64,000 nucleotides of DNA from Paenibacillus sp. FSL H8-0537 (GCF_038051995.1 NZ_CP150290.1:731501-795500); one strand, 5' to 3'. Counted from the first letter of the stretch, positions 16,196-25,545 are shown. Notes: generated from the letters alone by a model not told the origin. Translations and numbers: made by a program.

Positions 16196-17842
16196 ATGTC
16201 TGATCATGAATACGGCTTGCAAGCGGGCAAATATGAGCTGCTGGACAACATGTGGTTCAAGCTTAGAGGAGTCGAGAAAAATAATAGCGACTCGGGGAGC
16301 TGGTCGTTTCGGCTGCAGTTCATTGAATCGCATATGCTGCTGCTAATAGCATCCGGCAAGGGCTGGATTACCGTGGACGGCCGGTATTTGGAGCTAAGGG
16401 CAGGCAGTGCTTTTGTTTGTACGCCTGGTCAATTAATCGAGGCCTTTCTTGAGGCTCCGGGCGAGCGCGGACTATACGTTGTGCGCTTTGATGTATTTGC
16501 ACAGCCTGAAACTTCGGAGCGGCAAACGCAGAACGAACCGCAGCTCCCAAATCTGCGGTTTCCCATCGAAGGAGAAATCGTGGCATCCTCCATGATTGAA
16601 TGGTGTGCACTTTGCGAGGCAATAGGCAATTCTATGAAAAGCGAGGATCATTTACAGCGACTGCGCGGCCAAATTCAGTTTTATGAGCTGCTGTACAGCC
16701 TGCTGCGAGATGGCCAGCGCGTATGGGACACGGATTCCGAGGCTGCCATGGAACGTGCCAAGCTATATATGGAACAGCATTACCGCGAGGAGCTGACAAT
16801 TGAGCTATTGGCGCGGGAGGCTGGAATTAGCTCGCGGCATTTTATCCGGCTGTTTAAGCAAACCTATGGCTGGAGTGCCATTGAATATTTGGCGAGATAT
16901 CGCATTAGGCAAGCCCAGGAGCTGATGAAGCCCGATTCGGAATACCAGCTTAAGGATATCGCGAGCTACGTCGGTTATCCGGATGAGCTGTATTTTCGGC
17001 GCAAATTTAAAAAAATAACGGGCACGCCGCCGGCTGCATATATGAAAAATGCTAAAAAAAGGATCGTGGCTTATCATGCCAATATGATCGGACATTTGCT
17101 GGCGCTGCATATTACGCCTCATGCGGCTCCAGCCGACCATCCATGGACCGAATATTACCGCCGAAAATACGACATCGATTCGGTTCTGCCCCTGGCGCAG
17201 GAGGATGATGTGAAAATAGAGCAGATCCGCAAGTCGAATCCGGACTACATCGTCGGGCTTAAAGAATTCACGAGCGCGGAAGCGAAGAAAAAGCTGGAAG
17301 AGCTGGCGTCAACTTATTTAATACCGCGGCTGGAGCATAATTGGCGAATGCAGCTAAGATTGCTTGCGGAGTGGCTGGACAAATCCTCAGAAGCGGAAGC
17401 CTGGCTCGATCAGTACGAACGAAAAACACGTGCTGTGCGGGAGCAGGTGAAAAAAATATGGGGTAAGGATCGTCTGCTCATTGCCCGATTATCAGGGCAG
17501 GCGATTCACATTTTGGGCAGCAGAAGCTTGGGCGAGGTGTTTTATGACGATCTCAAAATTACGCCAGCGGCGGGCATTGTTCCAGATCAGCCCGAGCAGC
17601 AATGGACACGGGATGAGCTGATGCATACGGATGCAGATAGGCTGCTGCTCATTGTAGATGACGATGCATTGGCACAAGCGGCCTGGCAGGAGCTGCGGCA
17701 GGCAGAGGCATGGGGGCAATTGAAGGCAGTTAGAAACAAGCGAATCGACTATCTTCCTTCTTACCCATGGACCGAATATACAGCGTTCACGCAAGATTTG
17801 GTTTTGGACGAGGTGTTAAAGCTTTGGCGTAATCGTGCATAA
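16196..17842 (+). CDS. AraC-family regulator fused to a cytoplasmic siderophore-binding domain (Btr-like)
   Basis: ATG 16196 is preferred over GTG 16184 because AAGGTGG then lies 8 bases upstream. The 548-residue protein has a cupin-like sensor (residues about 30-110), AraC helix-turn-helix pair (LAREAGISSRHFIRLFKQ; IASYVGYPDELYFRRKFKK) at about 195-280, and a binding-protein domain from about 290 (IRKSNPDYIVGLKEF; LEELASTYLIP). There is no signal peptide or hydrophobic linker, so unlike the 12587 and 59438 ORFs this is a soluble one-piece sensor-activator. It probably activates the lipoprotein SBP encoded 124 bases downstream when the ferric siderophore is bound. Confidence 0.88.
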   Translation: MSDHEYGLQAGKYELLDNMWFKLRGVEKNNSDSGSWSFRLQFIESHMLLLIASGKGWITVDGRYLELRAGSAFVCTPGQLIEAFLEAPGERGLYVVRFDVFAQPETSERQTQNEPQLPNLRFPIEGEIVASSMIEWCALCEAIGNSMKSEDHLQRLRGQIQFYELLYSLLRDGQRVWDTDSEAAMERAKLYMEQHYREELTIELLAREAGISSRHFIRLFKQTYGWSAIEYLARYRIRQAQELMKPDSEYQLKDIASYVGYPDELYFRRKFKKITGTPPAAYMKNAKKRIVAYHANMIGHLLALHITPHAAPADHPWTEYYRRKYDIDSVLPLAQEDDVKIEQIRKSNPDYIVGLKEFTSAEAKKKLEELASTYLIPRLEHNWRMQLRLLAEWLDKSSEAEAWLDQYERKTRAVREQVKKIWGKDRLLIARLSGQAIHILGSRSLGEVFYDDLKITPAAGIVPDQPEQQWTRDELMHTDADRLLLIVDDDALAQAAWQELRQAEAWGQLKAVRNKRIDYLPSYPWTEYTAFTQDLVLDEVLKLWRNRA

Positions 17843-17905
17843 AATGTTGGCGAGATCGTCGATAGGCGAAGAGGAACGTATCCGTTATACTCCTAACAGT
17901 GATGT

Positions 17906-17920
17906 TGATTCTCATTTTCA
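17906..17920 (+). promoter_or_regulatory. Fur-box-like site upstream of lipoprotein SBP
   Basis: TGATTCTCATTTTCA matches 11 of 14 fixed positions of the Fur consensus and lies 46 bases before ATG 17967. Confidence 0.5.
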
Positions 17921-17966
17921 AAAGAGAAATTAGACATATCGATCGCTCAGGAGGGTACAGAAAAAA

Positions 17967-18986
17967 ATGAAACAATCGAAGACAGGATTACTGCTAGTCA
18001 TGATCGCGCTGCTGACGCTAGTGATGGCTGCTTGCTCAGGCAGCAATGGACAAGGAAATACGACCGCAACAGCATCGCCATCCGCATCGCCAGAGGCGGC
18101 CCAATCATCCAGCCAGCCAAGTGCGACGGCAGAGGATGGCGTTCGTACTGTAGCAAGCGAGAAAGGCGAAATCACGATTCCGGCAAATCCTAGCAAGGTG
18201 ATTGGGCTTTCCGTTGTGTATCCGGAATTTCTGCAAGCCTTGGGCGTTACGCCAATTGCCGTGCAAAATTTTCATCCGGAGTTCCCGGTTTATTTGGAGG
18301 AGCCATTCAAAAATACAACTAAAATGGGCATCGCCACGACGCCTGATTTTGAAAAAATATTAGCCGCTGAGCCTGATCTGATTATTGCTCCGATATGGTG
18401 GTCAGACAAAGACTACGATCAGCTTACGAAGATTGCACCAACTGTATTGCTGCCGCAACGCGATGACTGGCGTGATGAGCTGAAGGACATTGCCGGCGTA
18501 TTAGGCAAGCCAGAGGCTGCGGATAAGGTCATTCAAGATTTAGTTGATCAGGAACTGGCAGCCAAAGAGAAGCTCGATACAATCGTTGGCGACGAAACGG
18601 TCATGTATATGATGATTATGCCGGATGGCATTGTTCTTTATGGCGAAAATATTGATCGCGGCAGCTTTGTTCATAAGACGCTGGGGCTTAAAGCGGTTGA
18701 GAATTTCCCTCAGAATGAGCTTTCCATTACGATATCGCTCGAGAAACTGCCGGAATACAACCCGGATCATATTATCTTGCAGATGAATGATGATAGCAAT
18801 GAAACCATCCAGCAATATTACAAGGAAATCCAAAGCAGCTCCTTATGGAAAAACATGACGGCCGTGAAGAAAAATCAGGTTTATCTGGTAGGCGGAGAGG
18901 AATGGTTTAATCTGGGCATGTCCCCTCTGGCGAACAGCTATGCGATAGATGCCATTCTTCAGATTTTTGAAAATAAAGGCCAATAG
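17967..18986 (+). CDS. Siderophore-binding lipoprotein (FecB/FhuD type)
   Basis: ATG 17967 follows AGGAGGG. The 339-residue protein begins with a lipoprotein signal (MKQSKTGLLLVMIALLTLVM, lipobox MAAC), then a Ser/Ala/Thr linker, then a class III binding fold: GEITIPANPSKVIGLSVVYP, ILAAEPDLIIAPIWWS, LTKIAPTVLLP and YNPDHIILQMND. It is tethered to the outer face of the membrane and should deliver a ferric siderophore to a permease not found in this window. Encoded between a Btr-like activator and an FhuF-like reductase, it completes a sense-bind-reduce set. Confidence 0.92.
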   Translation: MKQSKTGLLLVMIALLTLVMAACSGSNGQGNTTATASPSASPEAAQSSSQPSATAEDGVRTVASEKGEITIPANPSKVIGLSVVYPEFLQALGVTPIAVQNFHPEFPVYLEEPFKNTTKMGIATTPDFEKILAAEPDLIIAPIWWSDKDYDQLTKIAPTVLLPQRDDWRDELKDIAGVLGKPEAADKVIQDLVDQELAAKEKLDTIVGDETVMYMMIMPDGIVLYGENIDRGSFVHKTLGLKAVENFPQNELSITISLEKLPEYNPDHIILQMNDDSNETIQQYYKEIQSSSLWKNMTAVKKNQVYLVGGEEWFNLGMSPLANSYAIDAILQIFENKGQ

Positions 18987-18990
18987 AGGA

Positions 18991-19737
18991 ATGTCTTTAT
19001 CGGAGAAATTTTTTGTTACTTCGGTGGCAGCAGAAAACACGGTATTGAGCTATACGCTGGTGGAGCTGAGCGAGCCGCAAAATGCTGAGCTGCTGCTCCG
19101 AGAGTATGCACCGATGCTTGGGACCGAGGACATGCGCGCAGCAGCAGCTTTTTTTTGCAGCTGGTATGCGGGCGTTTGTGGAGCCATGCACAGCATGCTC
19201 GCCGCCGCAGTTAGTAAAGCAGCAGCTTTACAGAATACGAATATGTCGGTTCAGCTCAGCCGAATGGATGGTATGCCGCTGTTTTCCTTTCGTATTCATG
19301 AGGGCTGGAGTGAGGATATTCCCGCCGCGATTTCTGCCGAGGCACCTGCTGGAAATGCTCAAGCCGCGTTAGCTATTTTTTACCGGGATGAAGTGAGGCC
19401 GATTGTTGCTGCGCTTTCGCAGGCCTCAAAAACCCCTGCTGCTTTGCTGTGGAAGCAGATTTATAATTCGCTCTATGACTATATGGAGGATGAAGCTATG
19501 GAGGCAGCCAATGAGGAGAGCCAGGCAGCAGTCCGCGAGCGTTTCAGGCGTTGGACTTGGGACATGGAGCCGGAAATTTTCGGGCTGCGCCGCAATCCTT
19601 TTCGCATGACGCCCAAATTTATGGCACATCCGTCTGCTCCCGATCAGATGATATTTGTGAAGGCGACCTGCTGCCTCGCCTATCGGCTCGCAGCGTTTCG
19701 TGGCTATTGCGGCAACTGCCCAATTGTGCAGAGATAG
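18991..19737 (+). CDS. FhuF-like ferric-siderophore reductase
   Basis: ATG 18991, just after the SBP stop codon, is preferred; AAAGG lies about 11 bases upstream. An ATG at 18949 would overlap the SBP gene. The 248-residue protein ends ATCCLAYRLAAFRGYCGNCP. This C-C-x11-C-x2-C pattern is the 2Fe-2S ligand motif of FhuF, which reduces ferric siderophores in the cytoplasm to release iron. The body is otherwise divergent, as is usual in this family. It is likely co-transcribed with the SBP and ends at the terminator at 19777. Confidence 0.8.
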   Translation: MSLSEKFFVTSVAAENTVLSYTLVELSEPQNAELLLREYAPMLGTEDMRAAAAFFCSWYAGVCGAMHSMLAAAVSKAAALQNTNMSVQLSRMDGMPLFSFRIHEGWSEDIPAAISAEAPAGNAQAALAIFYRDEVRPIVAALSQASKTPAALLWKQIYNSLYDYMEDEAMEAANEESQAAVRERFRRWTWDMEPEIFGLRRNPFRMTPKFMAHPSAPDQMIFVKATCCLAYRLAAFRGYCGNCPIVQR

Positions 19738-19776
19738 AGTGTCTGACTATATGGCTTAACTAAAATTGCATGATAC

Positions 19777-19823
19777 AAAGAAGAAGGTCTGCTTGCTCAT
19801 ATAGAGGGCGCAGGCTTTCTTTT
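19777..19823 (+). terminator. Terminator after the FhuF-like gene
   Basis: Imperfect stem AAGAAGGTCTGC / GCAGGCTTTCTT followed by TTG and T-rich sequence, 40 bases after the stop codon. Confidence 0.7.
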
Positions 19824-19933
19824 GTTATTGAGTCAATTGCTTTGTTAGCTTGCCTAGCAGTTAAGCGAAGGATGCTACTGTCAGAAGAAAATAAATTTCT
19901 AGACTGAAAAATAAAGAATTTGACTAACGATGT

Positions 19934-19957
19934 TTCATTAAGCTAACAGGCAGATTA
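19934..19957. repeat. Short dispersed repeat, copy 1
   Basis: TTCATTAAGCTAACAGGCAG plus ATTA. Related copies lie at 21079-21099 (TTCATTACGCTAACGGG), 21150-21173 (TTCATTGAGCTAACAGGCAG) and 21884-21900 (CATTGAGCTAACGG), all between genes in the MazG-LOG-GNAT area. The 344-base gap holding copy 1 has no other gene. Confidence 0.6.
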
Positions 19958-20081
19958 GTTCCAATGATTAATTCACATAAAGCAACCGATGAAATTGGCT
20001 TAATAGATTATTAAACTTCAATATGCTATTATTATTTTCGAGTTTTTGAGATCGAGCAATCTTGTTATGTTGGAGGGAAAC

Positions 20082-20402
20082 ATGGATATCATTGAATTTC
20101 AACAATGGGTTAAGGAATATTACAAGAATCGTAACTGGTCAGACTTAGATATATTTGTCCGAATTGGATTTCTTGCTGAGGAAACTGGGGAAGTAGCTCG
20201 TGCAATTCGTGCATTAGAGATTGGTAGGGATCGTCCAGATGAGGTTGCAGGCACATTTCAAGAGAATAAGTCTGAATTAACAGAAGAACTTGGAGATGTT
20301 TTGGGCAATCTCATTGTGATCGCCAATAAATATGATATTTCGCTTGAAGATATCCTGATATCGCATAAACAAAAGCTTCAGGCACGTTATTCAGAAAATT
20401 AA
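20082..20402 (+). CDS. MazG-like nucleotide pyrophosphohydrolase
   Basis: ATG 20082 is chosen because GGAGGG lies just upstream; the ORF could otherwise open at 20046. The 106-residue protein has the all-alpha NTP-PPase signature EETGEVARAIR followed by ELTEELGDVLGNL, which supplies the acidic Mg2+ ligands. These enzymes hydrolyse non-canonical or surplus NTPs to NMP and pyrophosphate. The LOG-family gene follows after 19 bases, so the two probably form a housekeeping operon acting on nucleotides. Confidence 0.85.
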   Translation: MDIIEFQQWVKEYYKNRNWSDLDIFVRIGFLAEETGEVARAIRALEIGRDRPDEVAGTFQENKSELTEELGDVLGNLIVIANKYDISLEDILISHKQKLQARYSEN

Positions 20403-20421
20403 AATAAATGGGAGATGGGTT

Positions 20422-21003
20422 ATGAAATCAATCGCTGTATTTTGTGGTTCTAGTGAAGGAGCTTCTTCAATTTATAAAGAAAACGCACTTAAATTAGGAC
20501 AAGAGCTTGCCAAACAACAAGTCACTCTAATTTACGGTGGAGCTAATGTCGGACTTATGGGTATTGTTGCTGATGCTGTGCTGGAGCATGGAGGTTCTGT
20601 TATTGGAGTACTCCCTCAATTTCTCCAAAACCGTGAGATAGCGCATACGGGCTTAACAGAGCTTATAATGGTGGATTCGATGCATGAGCGTAAAGCAAAG
20701 ATGGCGGAATTGGCAGATGGGTTTATTGCTCTTCCTGGTGGACCTGGAACATTAGAAGAGTATTTTGAAATCTTCACATGGGGTCAGTTAGGATTGCATC
20801 AAAAGCCATGTGGATTGCTGAACATCAATCAATATTTTGATCCACTTGTATCCATGTTTGATACTATGGAACGCGACCATTTCATGCAATCGAAGTATCG
20901 TGCTATGGTCATTACAGATAATACTCCAGAAGGGATTCTGAAGCAGTTCTCGATTTATAAGGCTCCTTCAGTCAAAACGTATCTCACCGAACCGCGCACT
21001 TAA
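20422..21003 (+). CDS. LOG-family nucleoside 5'-monophosphate phosphoribohydrolase (YvdD-like)
   Basis: A 193-residue protein with GGGAGATGG before ATG 20422. It has the LOG signature: FCGSSEG near the N-terminus, YGGANVGLMG, the SMHERKAKMAELAD helix and the PGGPGTLEE motif, where Arg and Glu are catalytic. The family cleaves cytokinin ribotides and other nucleoside monophosphates into base and ribose 5-phosphate. Pairing with a MazG-like enzyme supports a role in nucleotide clean-up. It ends at the terminator 21057-21080. Confidence 0.92.
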   Translation: MKSIAVFCGSSEGASSIYKENALKLGQELAKQQVTLIYGGANVGLMGIVADAVLEHGGSVIGVLPQFLQNREIAHTGLTELIMVDSMHERKAKMAELADGFIALPGGPGTLEEYFEIFTWGQLGLHQKPCGLLNINQYFDPLVSMFDTMERDHFMQSKYRAMVITDNTPEGILKQFSIYKAPSVKTYLTEPRT

Positions 21004-21056
21004 TTTTTGAACTTTATTTACCTGAAATTATATTGTAATAGCCCATTTGAGCAGAG

Positions 21057-21080
21057 GCAGCCAAACTACGGCTGCTTTTT
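21057..21080 (+). terminator. Terminator of the MazG-LOG operon
   Basis: Stem GCAGCC (21057-21062) / GGCTGC (21070-21075) followed by TTTTT, 54 bases after the stop codon. Confidence 0.85.
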
Positions 21081-21260
21081 CATTACGCTAACGGGAAAAT
21101 ATAGTTGAATGATATACATTGATGAGTAGGCGCTACGGAAGCCCGTTTTTTCATTGAGCTAACAGGCAGTTTAATGGGGAAAACAATGAGAATATTGACA
21201 CTAATTTTTTCGCAAGTTTTGGGTTATTTGTGCCACCAAAAAGAAATGAGTGGTGTCGAT

Positions 21261-21683
21261 CTAAATTTCTTTATCGAGCACAAGCTGCGATTTTTTTATT
21301 GTAAAACCAATTCGATTATAGAATTGGACGGCATCTGATCTAGTCTGATTGGTACGCACTCTAATTTTTGTGAATCCGGATTCTGCTGCCCATTGCTCAC
21401 ATGCTTGTACTAATTGTTTGCCAATCCCATTTCCTCGATAGGCACTGTCGACGACAAGTCCAGCTATTTCAACAAATGGTGGCGATTCGATTAAAAAACG
21501 TACATGTGCATGAATCCAACCGAACAAAACGTGGTTTGATTTCATCACATAAACAATATGGTCGTTGTGGTTAGAGATATATTTGAGTCTCTCTTCAAGT
21601 TGGGAGACATCCACTGGATAGCCCAATTGGCTTGAAAGCCTAGCGATCTCTTGGGAATCTCTTAGAAACGCTTTTCTAATCAA
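21261..21683 (-). CDS. GNAT-family N-acetyltransferase
   Basis: I chose TTG 21683 (MIRKAFLRDSQEIARL), preceded by AAAGGATG, since GNAT proteins commonly start this way; the ORF could open at 21764. The 140-residue protein has the acetyl-CoA loop in VVDSAYRGNGIGKQLVQACE and the motif B end GFTKIRVRTNQTRSDAVQFYNRIGF. The acceptor is unknown. It is a single gene on the minus strand. Confidence 0.88.
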   Translation of the reverse strand: MIRKAFLRDSQEIARLSSQLGYPVDVSQLEERLKYISNHNDHIVYVMKSNHVLFGWIHAHVRFLIESPPFVEIAGLVVDSAYRGNGIGKQLVQACEQWAAESGFTKIRVRTNQTRSDAVQFYNRIGFTIKKSQLVLDKEI

Positions 21684-21918
21684 AATAACAACATCCTTTC
21701 GATGCAAGATATCAAATTGAATTCTAGCATAGATGTCTAATAAGTGTATAGAACATTTGACCATGCTATCGTTAAAATGAACGAGACATGTGTCCCTTCA
21801 ATATCCCTCATTGTTACATTAGAGTAAGCGTTGAAGATGAAGGGAGCTAAAGTTATACTTGTGGCTGCGAAGAACTGAGCCACCATTGAGCTAACGGCGA
21901 ACGATAGCACAATAAAAT

Positions 21919-21961
21919 AGCGACAGTCTAGGACTATATTTTCTCGTCCTTGGCTGTCGCT
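21919..21961 (-). terminator. Terminator of the APH-like gene
   Basis: Stem AGCGACAG (21919-21926) / CTGTCGCT (21954-21961), followed on the minus strand by ATTTTATT. It lies 52 bases beyond the stop of the 22013-22933 gene. The rest of the 329-base gap 21684-22012 holds only a copy of the short dispersed repeat. Confidence 0.8.
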
Positions 21962-22012
21962 GTTTCAATTTGTAGGGTCAGTCTAACGTATCCGTTAGCG
22001 GAATGACATTTC

Positions 22013-22933
22013 TTAATCAGCGAGAGCACGTTTTATGATCGTTTTTGCTTCAGCAACCAACTTTTCATCTTTATAATCAATTGCCTGCATCATGATCAAA
22101 ATGGGAATGTATATGGCTATTAATCGGGCTAATATCTTCGTTTCTTCATCGACATCCCCATATTCTTTGAAAAAGTCTGAACGTGCATCCGGAGGCAAAA
22201 AGCTATACGCGACATTCAAGTCGCAAGCAGGATGTCCGATATTGATATCGCCCCAGTCGATAATCCCTGAAACTATTCCATTCTCGTCTACCAGCATATT
22301 TTTAAAATGAAGGTCTCCATGGAGGAATACGTTTTTGGGGTTCACTTTTTTAGTCCCAAGCTGTTCCAAATAGTTCGATAATTCACGATACTCTTCTTCA
22401 CTAAAATGAAGGGCAAGGTTGGAAATGAAGCTATGCAACTTTTCTTTACGCATTGCAATATCAATCAAATTTCTGTGGTCATGTTGAACTCCATTTTCTT
22501 GGGCAATTTGCACAGGGAATGCATGTAAGCTTTTTAAAAATTGCGCGAGCGTTGTTGCTGATAACGCACGTTGCTTGTCAGTTAATCCGATTGGAAACTT
22601 TCCTGATAAATAGGGGTAGCCTAGGAAAGGCGCAGGATAATTATAATCCCCTTCCCCAAAAAATAGCGGTATCGAATATGCAATGGAACAATAATCTTTA
22701 AGCTTAGGTAGTACCTTTCCTTCCATCCTTAAACTATTCATTGCAACTTCTCTTCTTGGAAAGCGAAATACATATTCGGCCCCAACAAGAAAAACAGTAT
22801 TATCCCAGCCGTATCCTAGTTTTTGTACGCTTTGTGAAGCTAACTGTGGAAACTGACTGCTTATTAATTTATGAGCTAATTCTTCTGATACTTCCCATTC
22901 CGCATCCCATTGATTCGTACTTCCCATACCCAT
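22013..22933 (-). CDS. Aminoglycoside/macrolide phosphotransferase-like kinase (APH family)
   Basis: Minus-strand ORF of 306 residues with GAGGGAG before ATG 22933 (a second ATG follows at 22927). It has the APH kinase core: a Lys/ATP region (NTVFLVGAEYVFRFPRRE), catalytic loop FLHGDLHFKNMLV and the DFG-equivalent IIDWGDINIGHPACDL. The N-terminal pattern resembles macrolide 2'-phosphotransferases and uncharacterised small-molecule kinases. Resistance cannot be claimed from sequence; many such chromosomal genes have unknown substrates. Confidence 0.85.
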   Translation of the reverse strand: MGMGSTNQWDAEWEVSEELAHKLISSQFPQLASQSVQKLGYGWDNTVFLVGAEYVFRFPRREVAMNSLRMEGKVLPKLKDYCSIAYSIPLFFGEGDYNYPAPFLGYPYLSGKFPIGLTDKQRALSATTLAQFLKSLHAFPVQIAQENGVQHDHRNLIDIAMRKEKLHSFISNLALHFSEEEYRELSNYLEQLGTKKVNPKNVFLHGDLHFKNMLVDENGIVSGIIDWGDINIGHPACDLNVAYSFLPPDARSDFFKEYGDVDEETKILARLIAIYIPILIMMQAIDYKDEKLVAEAKTIIKRALAD

Positions 22934-23363
22934 TTATCGACTCCCTCACGAAAATAGAAAATAGGCTCGACTAGCCTGTTCCATTTACAACATCATATCA
23001 TTAATTTGTTCTTCTGTTCGAGAACAACCTTACCGTCTGTTCCTCTATCCTTCCCGTTAGTTCAATAAAAAGGACGCTCCCGCGCATTCGCTTGGGCTAC
23101 GTCCTCCTCATTATATCCATTTCCAATTACTAATTAAAGAACGTACGCGGGTAGCATGTAGTGCTTAAACAGGGGACTTATCTTAACCTAAGCACTAAGA
23201 AAATACTTTATTTTCTGCTGGCAGCTGCTGCATCTTCATGGACAAGAAGTGTGGTGATTCGTTTAGCTTTTGAATGTTGATGAGTTAGGTCTTTGAGACT
23301 ATTCAAATTTTACTATTAATTACTATAATTAGAATGTAAACCACTAGAATATGGAAGGGGAAA
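22934..23363. other. Intergenic region with an orphan minus-strand terminator and coding remnant
   Basis: A hairpin AGGACG (23071-23076) / CGTCCT (23100-23105) is followed on the minus strand by TTTTTATT, as if ending a leftward gene. About 100 bases to its right the minus strand encodes a short open tail (HSKAKRITTLLVHEDAAAAS, then R-K and stop, at about 23210-23300) with a stop codon before it. I read this as the 3' end of a deleted gene. The plus strand holds the pectate-lyase promoter. Confidence 0.35.
23302..23329 (+). promoter_or_regulatory. Likely promoter of the pectate lyase gene
   Basis: TTCAAA (23302-23307), 16-base spacer, perfect TATAAT (23324-23329), 34 bases before ATG 23364. 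Confidence 0.5.
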
Positions 23364-25448
23364 ATGGAAATGGAATATTTTATAAAGAGAAATGTGATTT
23401 TTGTATTGTGCTTAGCGCTTGTCCTGTCAGCGGGGTCAGTCGGCTTTGTTTATCAGGCCAGCGCCGCTGCACTATTGGAGGATGGTTTTGATAGCGGGGT
23501 GGGCAACTGGACGGCCACTAGCGGAAGCTGGTCTGTTGTTCAAGACAATGGAAATGCGGTGTATTCCCAGTCGAGTACAAGCGAGGGCCGCACTTCTGCT
23601 GGCAGCCTGTCTTGGACGGATTATACGGTGGAAGCTGATGTGAAGATCGTTGACTTTAATGGGTCGACTAGAACGTATGTTACGGGCAGATACTTGAATG
23701 GAAATAACTTTTATGCAGCGTCCTTATATAATAGCAGTGGAGGCACGCTTGAAATAAGGAAAAAAGTAAGTGGTTCCACGACGACCTTAGCCAGCAAAAC
23801 GAATTTTGGCCTAGCAACAGGTGTATGGTATAAGGTGAAGCTCGAAATGAGTGGAGCCTCGATTAAAATGTATGTGAACGGCCAACTGGAGCTTTCGGCA
23901 ACTGATTCGAGCTTGACTGCGGGTGCGGCAGGCTTGGTTACGTTAAAGTCTATTGCTAAGTACGATAATGTAAGCGTTAACAATCTAAATGTGGTCCCAA
24001 CGACACCAACACCTACGCCAAGCGCGACGCCAACGCCAACTCCGACGGTGCAGCCAACTACTACTCCCTCACCTAGCCCAACTGTAATGCCAACACCGAC
24101 GCCTTCGCCAACGGCTGGGCAGACGGGCGAGTATAATTTGGCTGGCTTTGCCGAAGGGAACACAGGAGGAGGGGCCCTTCCAGAAACGGACGCCGCTTAT
24201 ATTAAAGTTTATAATGCGACAGATCTTGCCGTTGCGCTGAAGAAAGGCTCAGGCTACAAGGTTGTGGAAATTATGAATGACCTCGATTTGGGCTGGAATG
24301 AGATCCCGGCAGCAGCGAAAGTCTCACCGTTCGCCTCTCACAACAGCGCATTAACGCACCCGGTTCTTCTCCATACAGGCGTCAGCAAAATTACAGTGGA
24401 TGGCTTCACAGGCCTGACCATTTTCTCCGCCAACGGTGCGACGATCAAGCATGCTGCTTTTACCTTCAAAAGAAGCTCGAATGTCATCATTCGCAATCTT
24501 GCATTTGATGAGCTATGGGAGTGGGATGAAGCGACCAAGGGCGATTACGACAAAAATGACTGGGACTATATCACAATCGAAGAAAGCAGCAAGTTTTGGA
24601 TCGATCACTGCACATTCCACAAAGCGTATGACGGATTGGTCGATGTGAAAAAAGGAAGCAATGGCGTCACCATTTCATGGTCCTCCTTCCTAAGTGATGA
24701 CCGCAGCGCAGGCAGCTGGGTTACCCAGCAAATCAATGCGATGGAAGCGAACCCGTCCGCCTATCCGATGTATGCTTTTTTAAGAAGCAGTGCAGTGGGC
24801 CTGAGCAAGGATGATATTATCGCGGTGGCTGCCAGCCAAAAGAAAGGACATCTGGTTGGATCAACGGAGCTGGCCAGCGATAATGCTGCGCTTGAAGTAA
24901 CGCTTCATCACAACTATTATCAGGATCAGCAGGACCGGATGCCTCGCCTGAGAGCTGGAAACGTCCACGCCTACAACATCGTCATAGACAGCGCAGGCGC
25001 TTGGAGCGCCAGATCACGGATTACTTCGGCGATGGAGACAGCCATTTCTGGCAATGGCTATCATTTTGGCATAACGAGCAACGGAGCGATTTCCACAGAG
25101 AATGGAGCTGTGCTGGTCGAAAAATCAGTCATTATCGACGTTTATTACCCGCTTCGCAATAATCAGAAGGATGCAAGCAATGCTGTCTATACGGGGAAAA
25201 TAGCAGCCACAGATACGATCTATTCGCTGAATGGCACCACGTTTAGAGGAAATAGCGATACGGCGGGGAGCCCGCTATCTCCTGTGCCAGCAGCCATTAT
25301 CCCTTTCTCCTGGAACGGCTTCACAACGCTTCCTTATAGCTATGCCGCAGATGATCCAGCGACGTTAAAAGCAAGGCTTGTTGCAGCAAATGGATCAGGA
25401 TCAGGCAAGCTTTCGTGGGCTAAAGTGAATTGGCTGCAAACGAGTTAA
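23364..25448 (+). CDS. Secreted pectate lyase (polysaccharide lyase family 1) with N-terminal concanavalin-like domain
   Basis: GGAAGGGG precedes ATG 23364 (the ATG at 23370 is equally possible). The 694-residue protein has a Sec signal peptide (residues 1-35, ending QASAA), a concanavalin-like domain (about 38-212: WSVVQDNGNAVYSQ, WYKVKLEMSGASIKMYVNG), a Pro/Thr linker of TPTP repeats (about 213-252), and a PL1 beta-helix. The lyase signatures are WIDHCTFHKAYDGLVDV, GVTISWSSF, LHHNYYQDQQDRMPRLRAG and VHAYN. It should cleave polygalacturonate by beta-elimination outside the cell, with calcium. The N-terminal domain probably binds carbohydrate. It is monocistronic. Confidence 0.92.
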   Translation: MEMEYFIKRNVIFVLCLALVLSAGSVGFVYQASAAALLEDGFDSGVGNWTATSGSWSVVQDNGNAVYSQSSTSEGRTSAGSLSWTDYTVEADVKIVDFNGSTRTYVTGRYLNGNNFYAASLYNSSGGTLEIRKKVSGSTTTLASKTNFGLATGVWYKVKLEMSGASIKMYVNGQLELSATDSSLTAGAAGLVTLKSIAKYDNVSVNNLNVVPTTPTPTPSATPTPTPTVQPTTTPSPSPTVMPTPTPSPTAGQTGEYNLAGFAEGNTGGGALPETDAAYIKVYNATDLAVALKKGSGYKVVEIMNDLDLGWNEIPAAAKVSPFASHNSALTHPVLLHTGVSKITVDGFTGLTIFSANGATIKHAAFTFKRSSNVIIRNLAFDELWEWDEATKGDYDKNDWDYITIEESSKFWIDHCTFHKAYDGLVDVKKGSNGVTISWSSFLSDDRSAGSWVTQQINAMEANPSAYPMYAFLRSSAVGLSKDDIIAVAASQKKGHLVGSTELASDNAALEVTLHHNYYQDQQDRMPRLRAGNVHAYNIVIDSAGAWSARSRITSAMETAISGNGYHFGITSNGAISTENGAVLVEKSVIIDVYYPLRNNQKDASNAVYTGKIAATDTIYSLNGTTFRGNSDTAGSPLSPVPAAIIPFSWNGFTTLPYSYAADDPATLKARLVAANGSGSGKLSWAKVNWLQTS

Positions 25449-25499
25449 GCGATGAGCTAAGCGTCCAAATTTTGCAGCAACCGATACAGTAGGCTTGTA

Positions 25500-25545
25500 G
25501 GAAAGAGCAAAGGTGATTAGAATCTCCTTTGCTCTTTCCTCTGTT
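25500..25545 (+). terminator. Strong terminator after pectate lyase
   Basis: Perfect 14-base stem GGAAAGAGCAAAGG (25500-25513) / CCTTTGCTCTTTCC (25526-25539), then T-rich sequence. Confidence 0.9.

Noticed and set aside
22092..22974. Plus-strand ORFs across the APH-like gene
   Set aside because: They are shadows of a gene with intact kinase motifs on the minus strand.
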